DNA of 64,000 bases, taken from Strongylocentrotus droebachiensis. Taxonomy: Eukaryota; Echinodermata; Echinoidea; Camarodonta; Strongylocentrotidae. The translations under genes and the position numbers were made by a program. The DNA lies in assembly GCA_035222895.1 (NCBI GenBank), contig JAVYIG010007484.1, forward strand, positions 37,524-101,523. The letters are read 5' to 3'. Shown here piece by piece: positions 26,211-38,075 of the stretch (its first letter is position 1; every line of letters begins with the position of its first letter). The notes under the pieces are model-generated. The model worked only from the letters and a program-made list of their open reading frames with translations, made no database searches and was not told the origin of the DNA.

Positions 26211-29200
26211 GGAGTGTTCTCTTTTAGGAGTGTTGATGAGGAGGTTCCTCCGAACCGACCCCGTTCGTATCTATTCCTCGGATGATTGACACCTCACAGG
26301 ATATATGATCTGTTTGACTATAACATGTAAAATCATTCACGGCTCTTAACACTTCGGTTGACTGATTGCTGTATTTCTGTCAGTCGTTTCTCTAGAAAAT
26401 GAAGATGAATGTAAGAAAATAATTATCGTCCAGAATTCGTCTTCAAGGACTGAAGATATAACTATCTTTTATTCCTGTTATTTTCTTGTAAAATCCCCGC
26501 ATTAGTCCAAACCCCCTCTCCTTCGCAGAATATCCCCTCCTTTTGACAAACCATTGACGACCCTGAATCATGTATAAAAAGACTTTTTTGCATGTGAAAA
26601 ATTAAACCTAACACCTAAGGAAAAACGGTAGGTATGCTATGACCAAGTACTAGATATTGTTTTTAAAATGTTGATAATATAAGTATTCCCAAGTTTTCAA
26701 TATTATTGTATTGGTATTCCATTACCATCTATACGTATACGACTATTAAATGTAGCTTACTATGATAATTATGGCCAAAGACAATGCTGCTCAAATTACT
26801 TGAAGCTACTGGAATCTAGTAATAACATGTTGTGAAGAACTTCTAGGAAACTCTGTTTAGGAAAACTTGCAACATTTTATTTGTACTGAGTTTTGAAAAA
26901 AAAACAATCATTCCTTCCATGCCTTTTTATTGTTATGATTATTTTGCCCACCATTTACGGAAATGCTGGAATTGTTTATTTGTTTGAGTTTATCTTAGAT
27001 ATTATGTTGCATTCACATTGTCCTGTGTAACTTGTGTATTGCGCGTTATTGTAATTGGTCAAAACTGATAATGAAAGGCGAAAGCTTGTGTGAGAAAAAA
27101 AAACACCTATAGGTATGCTGAAAGATGAGATCTATTTCTGATTATTGATCTACAATATTCCTCACGAAAATGTACAAGAGATAAATAAATGAAGACATTC
27201 ATGGTATGATGTTATTCCTCTTAGCTTGATATGGGAGCAGCCATTTTTTGATGTGATGTACAAGGCGAGATTGTACATATATCATACACCTAGCTCTAGT
27301 TGGAAAGAACTGTTAATTCAATAACAAGACCTCTACTTTTCTATGAGGGAAACTCATAGCTGAGAAGATAGAAAAAACATGATTTATGAAAAATACACAC
27401 GTGGGAAGGAGGCATCTATAAATTTGAATATATCTACTTAAAGAAATCGCGTTGCATAGTCCATCACGTTGTCAAGAATTCGTGATTCCCGGGTCGTGCT
27501 GAGAAACTGTACATTATGCTAGGAATATTTTGCTTTGTACCCCTCTCATACACTTTGATAGGGAATCTTGTAGTTTAACAGGCAAGAATGCAATAAATCT
27601 ATTTGAATAGCTAAACTTATTTATTGGGATGAAGTGTCCTTTAAAAGATAACAAAACACGTAAAGTTTTAAGAACATACTTCTACATATCAGGCTATAGT
27701 TCATCCAGACGTTAGACAAATCCCTCCCCATAACATTTCCATTCTCTTCTGTCTCTAGCTGTCCTAGTCCAAGCGGCCAAACATACTTATGTAAATACAA
27801 ATCGAAAGCTGATACTTTAATGCGTAAAAGTAAACTTTGAAAAACAGCTTTAATCCTAGACGAACCGATTAAAATCAAGATGACGTTGTCCAACATGTCT
27901 CTCCTTTTTCCTTCCTTTTTAATATCTTCTTTGTCTTTCTGTTCTACCGTAGATATTAAACAACCGAGTATCAGATGTACTGAAGGTCCAATGGAGGTTG
28001 GTCTCCAATTTCAGTGAATTAAATAAGCCTACAATAAATAAGATAATCGCAGGCGATTGGCAACTTGTCTTTCCGTCGGTTAAGCGCCTCGGATGACGAC
28101 TGGTTGTATTTAATTTAAACGCCTAATCTGATACAAATCTCGCCGTTCATGAGGGAGGAACATCCTGTACCGGTGTTTAATTTCAAGCCATATTAGGGGA
28201 CGACGGCTTCTTCCGCTCATCTCCTGCCGGAAGGGTTTAACTTTAACCGCTTCATGCTCAATCTCAAACTGCAAGTGAAATTGAAGAAACTGTTTTGTCA
28301 TAACTGCAATGATGTATCTGTAGTTGTCTTCGAACCGCTTAATTAGAAGTCAATGGCTGGAAGGGTGCCGAATTTATGGGTTTATTTTATTTCAATATTT
28401 GTCCCTTTGTAAGGGGTGAGGCAACTTAAACAATATGAAAGGAAAGAAACATATCTCTTACATTGCAGGCAGCAGTGCTTCTGTTGATCTACTTGAACTC
28501 TTATAAACATAGCCTATTAGAAAACATAAAAGGAAAGAATAGACAGATTATCTCATTGTATATCGGGATTACCGATAAGTTGCATGATTCGTAATTATGA
28601 AGTGGAGAGGAGTCAACTTCGACGATAGAACAAATTGACAGATGGAAGGAGAAAAACAGGCATAGCTAGAACATTTTCAAGTACCCTTTTTGCATTAAAA
28701 TGTCACCCGCACTCGCCCCTCATCCGAAATTAAAGATTAATCTGTATCCTTCCTACAAATCTGACCATGTTGACTCTTTCCCCGAAGTTGATTTATGGTT
28801 TGCCTATTACGGGAAAATCAAAAAGTCTTAAGTTGCTCCTATAATAATGGTATGATTATTGAACATTAAAACATTTATTAATTTTAATTTGTTTGTATCA
28901 GAAGAACGGAAAGATCAATTCACACTTGAAGCAGTCGTTGGGAATTTAAATAATCACTTTGGGGACTTGCAAAATGCTAGTGACACAGCGAGAGTAGATG
29001 CAAACGATTCTTTAAATGAAAATCTTTAGGCCACATCGAAATGAAACCGCCGTGATGGATTCCTTCTTGGGCTTCTCTCTTTCACCCCCAGAGGGCGCTC
29101 GAGATTCATGGTACACAAGGGGTTGAGGTCAGCAGATAACATTTCTGTATGTTATGCCATAATACTTGCGCATCATCAAGGGAAGTCAATGACCAAAGGG

Positions 29201-30221
29201 TTTTCATTAATGTAGTTATGCAATTAAATGTATGCGATTATTTTATTGTATTTCATTAGTCTCAGGACAGTGAACCGTCGATACATTCTTCATTATAGTC
29301 TACTCCAATTCGGTCCGGCCACCCATCCACACACCCACCTTCGAAATGGTCTAGCGACACCCCTTCTCCAGGACACAGCGTGACAACTGACCAACGTCAA
29401 TGGATTCGTAATAACGTTGGTCCACAATCATAATGACGATAGTCCCCCCAAAAAAGCAATCATCGGGCTGTTACATGTCCCTATCAATGAATAGGTAAAG
29501 AAAAAACTCCTGTTCCATCCTTGACTAAGCTTTGAATAAACCATCACCGGTTCATTGATACAGGAAATGACTCGAGGTGCAATGCTAATTTGACAATAAC
29601 GTCAGTATTCAGGGGTCTAATCCCATCACGGTACCCCATGGAGACTGTCCTGTGAGTCTCATCTTGCTTCAATTGCAACCAGGGGCGGTGTAGCGTCTTT
29701 TAAAGTGGGGATGCATCAGAAACAAAAGGGCACTTACTGGTGTAAAAAGGGGCACTTTCAAACGGTAACCTCAAAGCCGATTTTGTTTTTCTTAAGACAT
29801 TAGTATATACCTTTTACCTTAAAGTAATACATTATCCGGGATGGTTTTCAATATTTTCCATTTACGTGTTCCAAAATACTGCTTGAGCGTAATTCTTTGC
29901 AATTGTGTGTGATTGTCTGAAGATTCCTTTGCGAGTGAGCAGAGCTAGCGAGCAGAATGTTAAGATTGATCTTGTAATTTAGATGATTTCATCGCGATTT
30001 AAGCACGACCTGATAATGAAATAATTAATAAGACTTTTAATGCGTTACCTATGAGATACTATACATATAAGCGAGAGAAGCGTGCAATTTGGGGTGATTC
30101 AAACATAAAAATGCTCTCAGCCGCTTTAGTTTAGAGGCACATCTTAAAGAGACTATGAGAAATCTACTGTCTCGGGAGGGATGATTAGTGTTAAAAACGC
30201 TTGTCAAAGCATTGTGGTAGA
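26211..30221. other. Non-coding, no gene recognised
   Basis: AT-rich. CAGGGGCGGTGTAGCG at 29682-29697 looks like a hAT left end and is followed by the first GGGGCACTT-type units (29736-29760), so the 30.2-30.7 kb array probably belongs to that element. Its right end was not identified. Confidence 0.4.
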
Positions 30222-30690
30222 AATGAAAAAATGGGACACTTATACAAATTTTGAAAAGCAAGGGGAACTTATCATTTTTGAAAAGAGGCACTTATTACGA
30301 AGGGAAAAGGGGCACTTATAAAAAAGGGAAAAGAGCACTTTTTAGAAGTGAAAAGGGGTACGTGTCAGCAAAAAGGGCAGATATCAGAATTGAAAAGTAG
30401 CACTTTTCCTACATGAAAAGGGCCACTCATTAAAGATGAAAAGGGGCACTTATTTGAAGGGGAAAGTGCCCTATCTACAAATTAAAATGAGCACCTATCA
30501 GATTTCGATATGGACACTCATCAGAGATTTTTAAAAAGGAGGGGGGGCAATAATAGGAAGGGGAAGGGGCGTTTATTATAAAGATACTGATGCACTTGTC
30601 ATAGTAAAAGTGGTACCTATCAGAAGTAAATCAGAGATGAAATGGGGCACTTATGAGAAATGGGAAGCAAGGGGCACATTATTAAAAGAA
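30222..30690. repeat. Degenerate tandem array of GAAAAGGGGCACTTAT units
   Basis: About 17 diverged units of 25-30 bp read GAAAAGGGGCACTTATCAGA-like, continuing scattered units from 29736. No reading frame is preserved. Confidence 0.7.
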
Positions 30691-30734
30691 AATTTTTATC
30701 CACCCCTCTCTAGCTCTGTCTCTGTCTGCCCGTC

Positions 30735-30737
<3 letters not shown>

Positions 30738-30802
<65 letters not shown>

Positions 30803-30953
30803 CTCCTCCTCCTCCTCTTTCTTCTCCTCCTCCTCCTCCTCCTCCTCCTCCTCCTCCTCCCCCTCCTCCTCCTCCTCCTCCTCCTCCTCCTCCCCCTCCT
30901 CCTCCTCCTCCTCCTCCCCTCCCCCTCCTCCTCCTCCTCCTCCTCTCTCACTC
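30738..30953. repeat. (CT)n then (CCT)n microsatellite
   Basis: (CT)n at 30738-30797 passes into (CCT)n with few interruptions to about 30953. The poly-Pro and Arg-rich frames here are products of the repeat. Confidence 0.95.
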
Positions 30954-31328
30954 TCCTTCCTCTCTCCATTTCATCCCCCCTCACGTTAGCCCACTTCGTT
31001 AGCATCTGCGATTGAATTTTGCGCTTTTAGCGAAATGTGAGCCGAAAGTGTGAGTACATGAAGCTTTATCGTTTCCTGATCAACACCGGGGAGTTTTACT
31101 TACGAAACGGAATCCGCTTGCTTGGCACCCGTATTCCAAGTTAAACAACAAGTTAAACAAATCCCAGGGAACGATTCAACTTCTTAGGAGTGTTTTAAAT
31201 AAGTAAGAGGACACTGATTCTTATCCTGAATGCTGCCCCATGTGTCGTATTTTCCTCCAAGTGTGGCATTACATGAGCACATTCTAGACGGGAAGGGACA
31301 ACAAAGGATAAAACTATACATCCAATGG

Positions 31329-31605
31329 ATGGATGTTTAGAAGTATAGTTGCATGGTTGCGTGCTTATATGGCTGTACAATTTCCTGCAGTCTTATTGGA
31401 TAAAATTAAACATCCATTCGATGGATGTATAGTTGGTTGTATAGGTATACATAATTATGGCACTTCGGCCCGCACGCTGGAAACTATACATGCTTTCACG
31501 AATGCATCGATGGATGTTTAGTTGTAATATGGTTGCATAGTTTCCTGCGTTCTGATTGGTTAAAACTATATACCCATTCGATGGCTGCATGGTCGTAAAG
31601 TTGTA
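31329..31605. repeat. Partial direct duplication (offset about 160 bp)
   Basis: TTTCCTGC followed by ATTGG-TAAAA, CCATTCGATGG and TGCATGG/TGTATAG recurs at 31382 and 31541. GATGGATGTTTAG occurs before each. Confidence 0.6.
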
Positions 31606-32015
31606 CGAATAATGGCCCGTTATAACCCCTCCCCTCCGACACCCTTCTGTGATCATGACGGGGTCATGACTCATGACAAGAAATTGCGGCCCCCTATTTT
31701 GGACGTAAGGTGTCAAAGTATACTGATTAGGTAAAATCTCTATAATTATTTATGAAATGAAACTTTGAAATCACTTAAAATGTGTGCGTTAATTCCATGC
31801 ACCCCAAGGAAGTGTTACCCTCTATTTCTGTAATGTTTGACGTTTTCCATTTTTTGTTAACCTTTTGTAATCATGGTGCAGTGATTTTGTGATTATTGTT
31901 ATCATAATGAATGTACGAATTATTTGATTAATAAAAGTTTTAAAAGATTTTTTTTTTTAATCCATGCATCCCGATATAGGGAAACAAACTAACAAAATTA
32001 ATGATAAGTACATAA

Positions 32016-32016
<1 letters not shown>

Positions 32017-32052
<36 letters not shown>

Positions 32053-32053
32053 C
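32017..32053. repeat. (TAGA)n microsatellite
   Basis: Nine near-perfect tetranucleotide units in an A/T-rich region with further AAATAGAT and AATAAATA-type runs to 32180. Confidence 0.9.
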
Positions 32054-32905
32054 CTAAATAGATAAATAAATATATTGATTAATAAATTGATCAATAAAAA
32101 ACAAAATGGATCAATCAATATATAAATAGTAATCAAATAAATGAATAAATATATTAATAAACAAACAAACAAATAAAAATCTATAAAGAGACGCATTTCA
32201 AACTACATTTGTAAAAATGAATTTTCATAGTGAGTTAAATTTTAGCTTAAGGCCGCGCAATCATTTGCTGTGAAACAATTTCATTTCACAAAGCTATTAA
32301 AACATTTGATAAAAAGGAGATGAAAAAATAAAAAAGGTTACCTAATATTAAAATGTGGCGTGTATGTAAAAAGAAGAAGAAAGAAAAACAAAGGAAATTT
32401 ACAAGGGTGAGGAAAGTGTGATAGAGGGAGCTAGGGGTGATATATCTGGAGGAGGGGCAGATGGGAACCACATATTATCAGGGACATTGGAATTAGCAGC
32501 TGTCAGCTGTCATGGCTTTTGATAGATTTTTGTTTCTTCAAGCTTCTTAAATGGAAATCAATACAAATAGAAACTTAAAATGATATCTAACATGCATTTC
32601 GCTTGTAGTTGGACAGTTTAATGTCGCTTAGTTTTTTGACGAGTGTCTGCCGAAAGCGGTTATCTCTTTTATCATTTATTTTTGTATAAGATATCTGAAA
32701 GAAGTTATGAAATGTTGTTAATGTAAGATCGGATTTCGTGAGGTAATTCAAAGTGTGACAAGTGTAGCCGACGGCTTGCTTTAATCGGATGTTTATTCGG
32801 ACATTTGAAAGGCGTTTCTAATTTTCTTTATTTTTTGTAAGTGCTTTTGATTTTTACAAGACAGACATGCCGCTGTTGTTTTTATGTAGTCTCGATCAGT
32901 ATAGA

Positions 32906-33139
32906 CAGCAGCGTAGCGTGGGTCCACACATTGACGGGGTAGGGGCGTCATGGGGGGGTGTAATGGCCTTCCTCGGGGGATGATCAAATGCGATTTAATA
33001 TTGTCATTGATTAGGAGATGGAATAAGATCGTAGCAGCTCTTTTAAGCCCCACCCCCCCCCCTCCCTCTCCTTTTTCCCTTATCCCCTTTTCGACATTTC
33101 ATTGGGGGAGCCCCCATCCCATGTAGCTACGCCACTCAG
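32906..33139. mobile_element. Possible short hAT-like MITE
   Basis: The left end CAGCAGCGTAGCGTGGGT pairs imperfectly with GTAGCTACGCCACTCAG at the right, which resembles the common CAGTGGCGTAGCTA terminus. It is 234 bp long with a C tract at 33053-33062. No clean target duplication was seen. Confidence 0.4.
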
Positions 33140-35578
33140 TTTCTTGAAAGATAGACAGATTCAACGTTCTTAAATAATCATAGTATTCTGGAATACAACT
33201 AGAAAATCCTCTTTAATCCATTTAAAGAATGCTTTAATATGTAGGTCTATACATGCGTAGTACAGAATATTATGGGATGAATTTAATAAATTTATTGTTC
33301 AATACTAATTCTGGAAACACAGAGGACTGCATTTATTTGTATTAAGTGCACTTTTAAAGATAAACATTTCTACTAATGCTTTCCCTTTGATTGTCACTTC
33401 TGTTATTGTCAACTTGCATTACAAGACATTAAACAAATAATACTGGACCACAGAGTAGCTGAAAAGAGTTGGGTACATGCTAAATATAAACAGATAGCTT
33501 AATGGGACGAGAAGGTTTTTTTTCTTCAAAATCAAATTTCGTTTCTATCTATATTCACTTCCATGATGTAATTTGTTTAGATCGGTATCTTGCAGGCAAC
33601 ATATGACCTTTGTGGTTTATAAAACAAATCTGCCCAACTGCTCTTTACAGCCATCAAGACGAGTTACCATTTTTCTTTATCTTATTCCTCTTCCCCATAA
33701 ATGCTTTTACCCTGTGACTGCTCCGGAAACTTACTTTTTTTAAAACAAATACCATACTGATGTTGACAACCGGAGACGGACCTGTCACAGAGAAACGTTA
33801 CATTTAGCTTTAAATATAATCTTATAGTTGTCAATTGTATGAGCACCAAACTCTCCATTATTTGCGAACTTATTGAAACTTATATCACTATTTAATTCAT
33901 ATACCCATGAGCCTAATTGTACTGTACTGCAAGAGCGGTTCTAGAAGATTTTTTTTTATTTTTTGGTTGGGGCGGGGTGTGCTTGAAAGTTTCTGCATTC
34001 ATGTTCTACATTTTCCTCGAGAATATTATTGGATGAGAGCTTGTACATTACATTACGCTGGCTGGCAAAATCTAAACATTTTTTAACGTTGATCATTCAT
34101 TCAGGCAAGCGACGTCAAACCACGGTGATATTTTGAACGTATAGTCTGTATAGTTTGGAAACACAGAATTTGATTTAACCACAATTCTTAAAGCCCCACT
34201 ATCCTACTTGTAGTTACTTGCTCCCTCTATATAGAAAACTTCCCCAATCGGTGCCTGTTGGTCCCCAATGATCCTCTTTTTCTTATGTTAGTTGAGAGCT
34301 GAGTTAATGAGATAGCCACCTGTCAGTGACCTCGCTGTGTGGTCCAATCCCTTCTGGCCCAGTAGTATTGACGGTCTTTAAAGCATTGAGCAGAGCCTAG
34401 ACCTGTCAGTTTCTGGCTGTGTCAAATCGGCTAAAGTACAGAGCCTAGTGTAGTTTCAATTTGCAGACACTGTTACGCACAATAATTACTGATGAGGGTT
34501 TGCGCCTGAAATTAAAAAGTATTTTAAAAAAGACATCTGAAATACTATTTCTTACCTTTGGTAAATAATTGAATTATATTCATATATCGGGTTGATTCGA
34601 GAGTTATGAATCTGGATCTATCATATTAAATGATTTCATCATCTATTTCCTGTAACCTAGAATATATATTACATGATTCGTTTTTATTCGCTCATAAAAA
34701 ACCTGTCAAGATTTAATACTCGGACAAGGTGATCATTTGATTATTGCTTTGTTTTGTTATATTTGGTTTTGTTTTATGTACGTTCTTTTTCGTACATCAG
34801 ATCGACACATTTTAACCCGTGTATATAACTCCGTATGTGATAATATGACAAGAGTCGAGTCAAGAGAGAGAGAGAGAGTTTTTTTTCTCCAAATCAATAC
34901 ACGTGTAATGTTTCAATTGCCGAAGGCATACTTTCATAACATAGGAAATGTAAACGATGCAGTTTATTCAAACATTAATGCCTTTCAATAGAAGCATATG
35001 TTTCATGTCTAGTATTTCAAAGCTGATGTTCTTTTATAAGTATACTGCCTGTCGGAGGGTTTATCTTTCTCCCTATGCCTGATATCTCCTGCCCGGTGAT
35101 TGACCAAGTGAATAAACATTTTAAAGTAATTTTAATCCCTTTTGGATAATTATCTTCGCTCAGTTGTTGTTGTGTATGATATTCCACCGACAACCTTTTC
35201 TTCACTTAGATTGAATTTTAGGAGAAAAGAAATGTATATGAACAAAATGGAAAATAATTAAATAAGGAGCTCCATTTCATGTCAATGAGCATTATATCCC
35301 ATTAAGCTTCAGACCACATGAAACTCATCAATCGTGCACTCGGTCAAGCATCACTAATATCGATTCTCGGGAAGCCTCGGGCTCAAACACCCCTCCTCCC
35401 CCCAAAAGAGCAAAATCTGCAACCCCCCCCCCCCCCCAACTTGAAAAAATGAGCATATACATTTGACATGCAGCCAAAGGAATTAATACTATTTTAAAAC
35501 AGTGCAGCGAAGAAATAGAATAAACTAAAAAACAAAAGAAACAAATATGCCAACAACTAACAAAAAATTATGATGAAT
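33140..35578. other. Non-coding, no gene recognised
   Basis: AT-rich, with a 15-bp C tract at 35423-35437. No exon or element end was found. Confidence 0.4.
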
Positions 35579-36502
35579 CATACACTGTAAAAAAATAATA
35601 GTCGAAATAACTCAATAAAATTGAGGAAAAGAATTGCCTTATTTTTATTAAGTAAATATTACCTACGGCATCTTAAGTAGAATTTACTTATTTTGCTGAA
35701 TAAATTTTTACTCAGTTAAATCGAGTTACATTAACGTAAATAATTTAAGTATTGTAATCATTTTAGATAATTAAAAAAAAAGCTATGATAGGATTACATA
35801 TTGCACGATTTGGTACCCATCCAATCTAACAAGTAACATCCACTAATCATTCACTACTTCTATTTAAGATAAATCACTAATCACTAACACTACTTCTATT
35901 TAAGATTTACATACGCTTCAATTCGACACATATTGAAAGGCTCCAAATTTTATATATACTTGATCGTAGCATCTTAAAAGGAAAATTGGTTGACAATTTC
36001 CTGAAATATCAAGTTTTGATTTGTTTTGAACTGGGTAACAATTAAAAATTGTCTTGTCTTTGCTTAGCCATGTTAAATGAATTATTAAATGTTTTAAAGT
36101 CCTTAAATTTTCATTCAACCACAAAAAAGAATTGTTTTATTTTAAAAAGAGTTTAATTTGGTCTCAATGAATATTCATAAATTATGTAAATATTTCTATT
36201 ACGCACTGCATCGGTCCTTACTTTAAAAAGATAAGAATAATCAACATAAATTGTTTGAGTAATACGTATAATTTCTGATTTTGAGTTAAAATTACTAAAT
36301 TAATACAAGCTGAAATTATTTAAAGTTTTTATGTATTTGATTTTACTTAAATATTCCACGTATGTTCTACTAAATTGAAAGTTTGAGTTAGCAAGACTTA
36401 AATTAAGTGCGTAAGTGGCAAAACTAATGTTTTCAAGTAAATTCTACATGGGAAAAATACGTAAAAATTACCAATGAACAAATTATTTTTTACAGTGTAT
36501 GA
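35579..36502. mobile_element. MITE with TCATACACTGTAAAAAATAAT ends
   Basis: TACACTGTAAAAAAATAAT at 35581-35599 is mirrored by ATTATTTTTTACAGTGTA at 36482-36499. The interior is very A/T-rich and full of TTTACTTA-like motifs. TACACTGTAAAAAA is a terminus seen on non-autonomous elements in several marine animals. Superfamily and target duplication are not determinable here. Confidence 0.7.
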
Positions 36503-37860
36503 GGTCTCGGCCTCCAGTGGCGGATTGATTTTGATTTTGATTTTATTTCTGCATTTTTTCCATATAAAATATAACTGAATAACAAAGAACATATAAATAT
36601 AAGGTATAATACAACATAAACAAACAATAATTTCTTCATGTCAAAATGTTTTTTTACATAATATATGTACATATAATAACGAAACTTAATATTTCCATAA
36701 CATATAATCATAAATTTAAAGTATTATCCGAACTTTTCTATTGGAAAAGTGCAGGAGACCGCAAACATAAGCAAAGCTTGACAAGGATGGCGGCCTCAAA
36801 AAAACAAAAAAACAAAAATCTTAAGGTAAACATTAAAATGAAAAAATGTTCAAACGATCTTTGTGTATGATTATGTGAGTGTGTTGTGTGTGTGTGCGTG
36901 CGTGCGTGTGTGTGTGTGCATGTGCACGCGAGCGTGCTTGTTTGTATATGTTTGTAATGAATAGTGGAAGTGCACGTAGCTCTGTGTGGTATAGTGGAGT
37001 GGAAACAAAATAGCCTTTACAATAAAGGAAACCCCAGGGGGCGGGGTCTGGGGGAAAAGAGGTAATAACACGTTAATTTTACCTTTATTTAATTTTTACG
37101 GCCCCCCCCCCCCCCCTCTAGTGCTCAAGGGGAAGGGGTACGATTTTCAAATGTTCGGGGGCAAAAACAATAAATTGGTGCTCACTACCACCCCCCCCCC
37201 CCCGCGTGACTTCAAATCACCTATGCTTTTTTTTTTGTCCCCCCCCCAAAAAAAAAAAAAAAAAAAAAAAAATTGTTGTTTCAAGATGTGACATATTATT
37301 AGTCTGAAAGCCTGCACCCCAAAGTGTCACCAATGGGCTTAAATGAAGCCCATAAGATTTGATTGAACTAAACCAAAGGTGAGGCTGGTAAGCTTTTTAT
37401 GTGTGTAAAATGGGGTCCATGATCCGCTACTCTGAATATATTTTAGGAATGTAATCATTTTACCTCAGCAACCCATTCAGTGATTTTAAACGTCTATTAT
37501 TGACTTTTAGAATGTACAATAACTGTAAGTGATACTGTAATGATTCCATTTTACTAACAGCCATTGTGAGACCTAATTAGGTAGTGTCTTACTGGGTCAG
37601 TTAGAAAACCAATATTATCGCCGACACAAGTCCGGATGGTTTAGTTATTTTGGTATTGTATTGAAAAGCATAGACAAACGTAATAACTGCACTACCATCT
37701 GGCGACCAAGAAAAATAGGTGGAGCCAAAATTAAAATTTCGATCTGAATACAAAATCTTTACCTCTAAATTTCAGCTGTTTTCCTTTTTTCGGGGGTAGA
37801 TATTATTTTATTGAGATGAGATTTTCCTAATTTGGCTCGCGGTCGGAGCTACAAAGGGGA
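36503..37860. other. Non-coding region upstream of USB1
   Basis: Contains a GT-rich microsatellite (about 36873-36935), C tracts at 37102-37116 and 37191-37203, and an A tract near 37249-37272. Confidence 0.5.
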
Positions 37861-37871
37861 ATTCCCGACCT

Positions 37872-37883
37872 TGCGCATGCGCA
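37872..37883. promoter_or_regulatory. NRF1-type palindrome upstream of USB1
   Basis: The sequence TGCGCATGCGCA is a perfect match to the nuclear respiratory factor 1 palindrome. It lies about 85 bp before the USB1 ATG in a locally GC-richer stretch of an AT-rich region. NRF1 sites are typical of TATA-less housekeeping promoters in animals. Regulation by NRF1 is inferred from the motif and its position. Confidence 0.7.
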
Positions 37884-37931
37884 CTAGAGTGTCGATTTAA
37901 ACGAGCTACTCGTACTCATAATTATGAACAC

Positions 37932-37988
37932 ATGTGCATGGAGCTTGAAGAAGAAGAATTCAAAATATGGCAGGGTTGGACGCTTTAA
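37932..37988 (+). other. Short upstream ORF overlapping the USB1 start
   Basis: Two in-frame upstream ATGs (37932 and 37938) open an 18-codon frame, rich in Glu near its start, that runs out of frame through the USB1 ATG and stops at 37988. It matters only if transcription starts upstream of 37932, which the sequence cannot show. Confidence 0.35.
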
Positions 37989-38075
37989 AGTCGTATGGAA
38001 GTGACAGTAGCTCAGAAGGTGACGATGATCCGGACGATGCTCTTCAAAGAAAGGAGCAAGGACATGATGAAATTA
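37967..38075 (+). CDS. USB1: USB1 exon 1 (start codon, acidic N-terminus)
   Basis: This exon encodes 36 residues plus one nucleotide (phase 1). It begins MAGLDALKSYGSDSSSEGDD. The donor is GTAAGT immediately after position 38075. The length and acidic/serine composition fit the poorly conserved USB1 N-terminus. Confidence 0.85.

Noticed and set aside
30610-31005. Poly-proline and arginine-rich proteins
   Set aside because: Products of the CT/CCT microsatellite.
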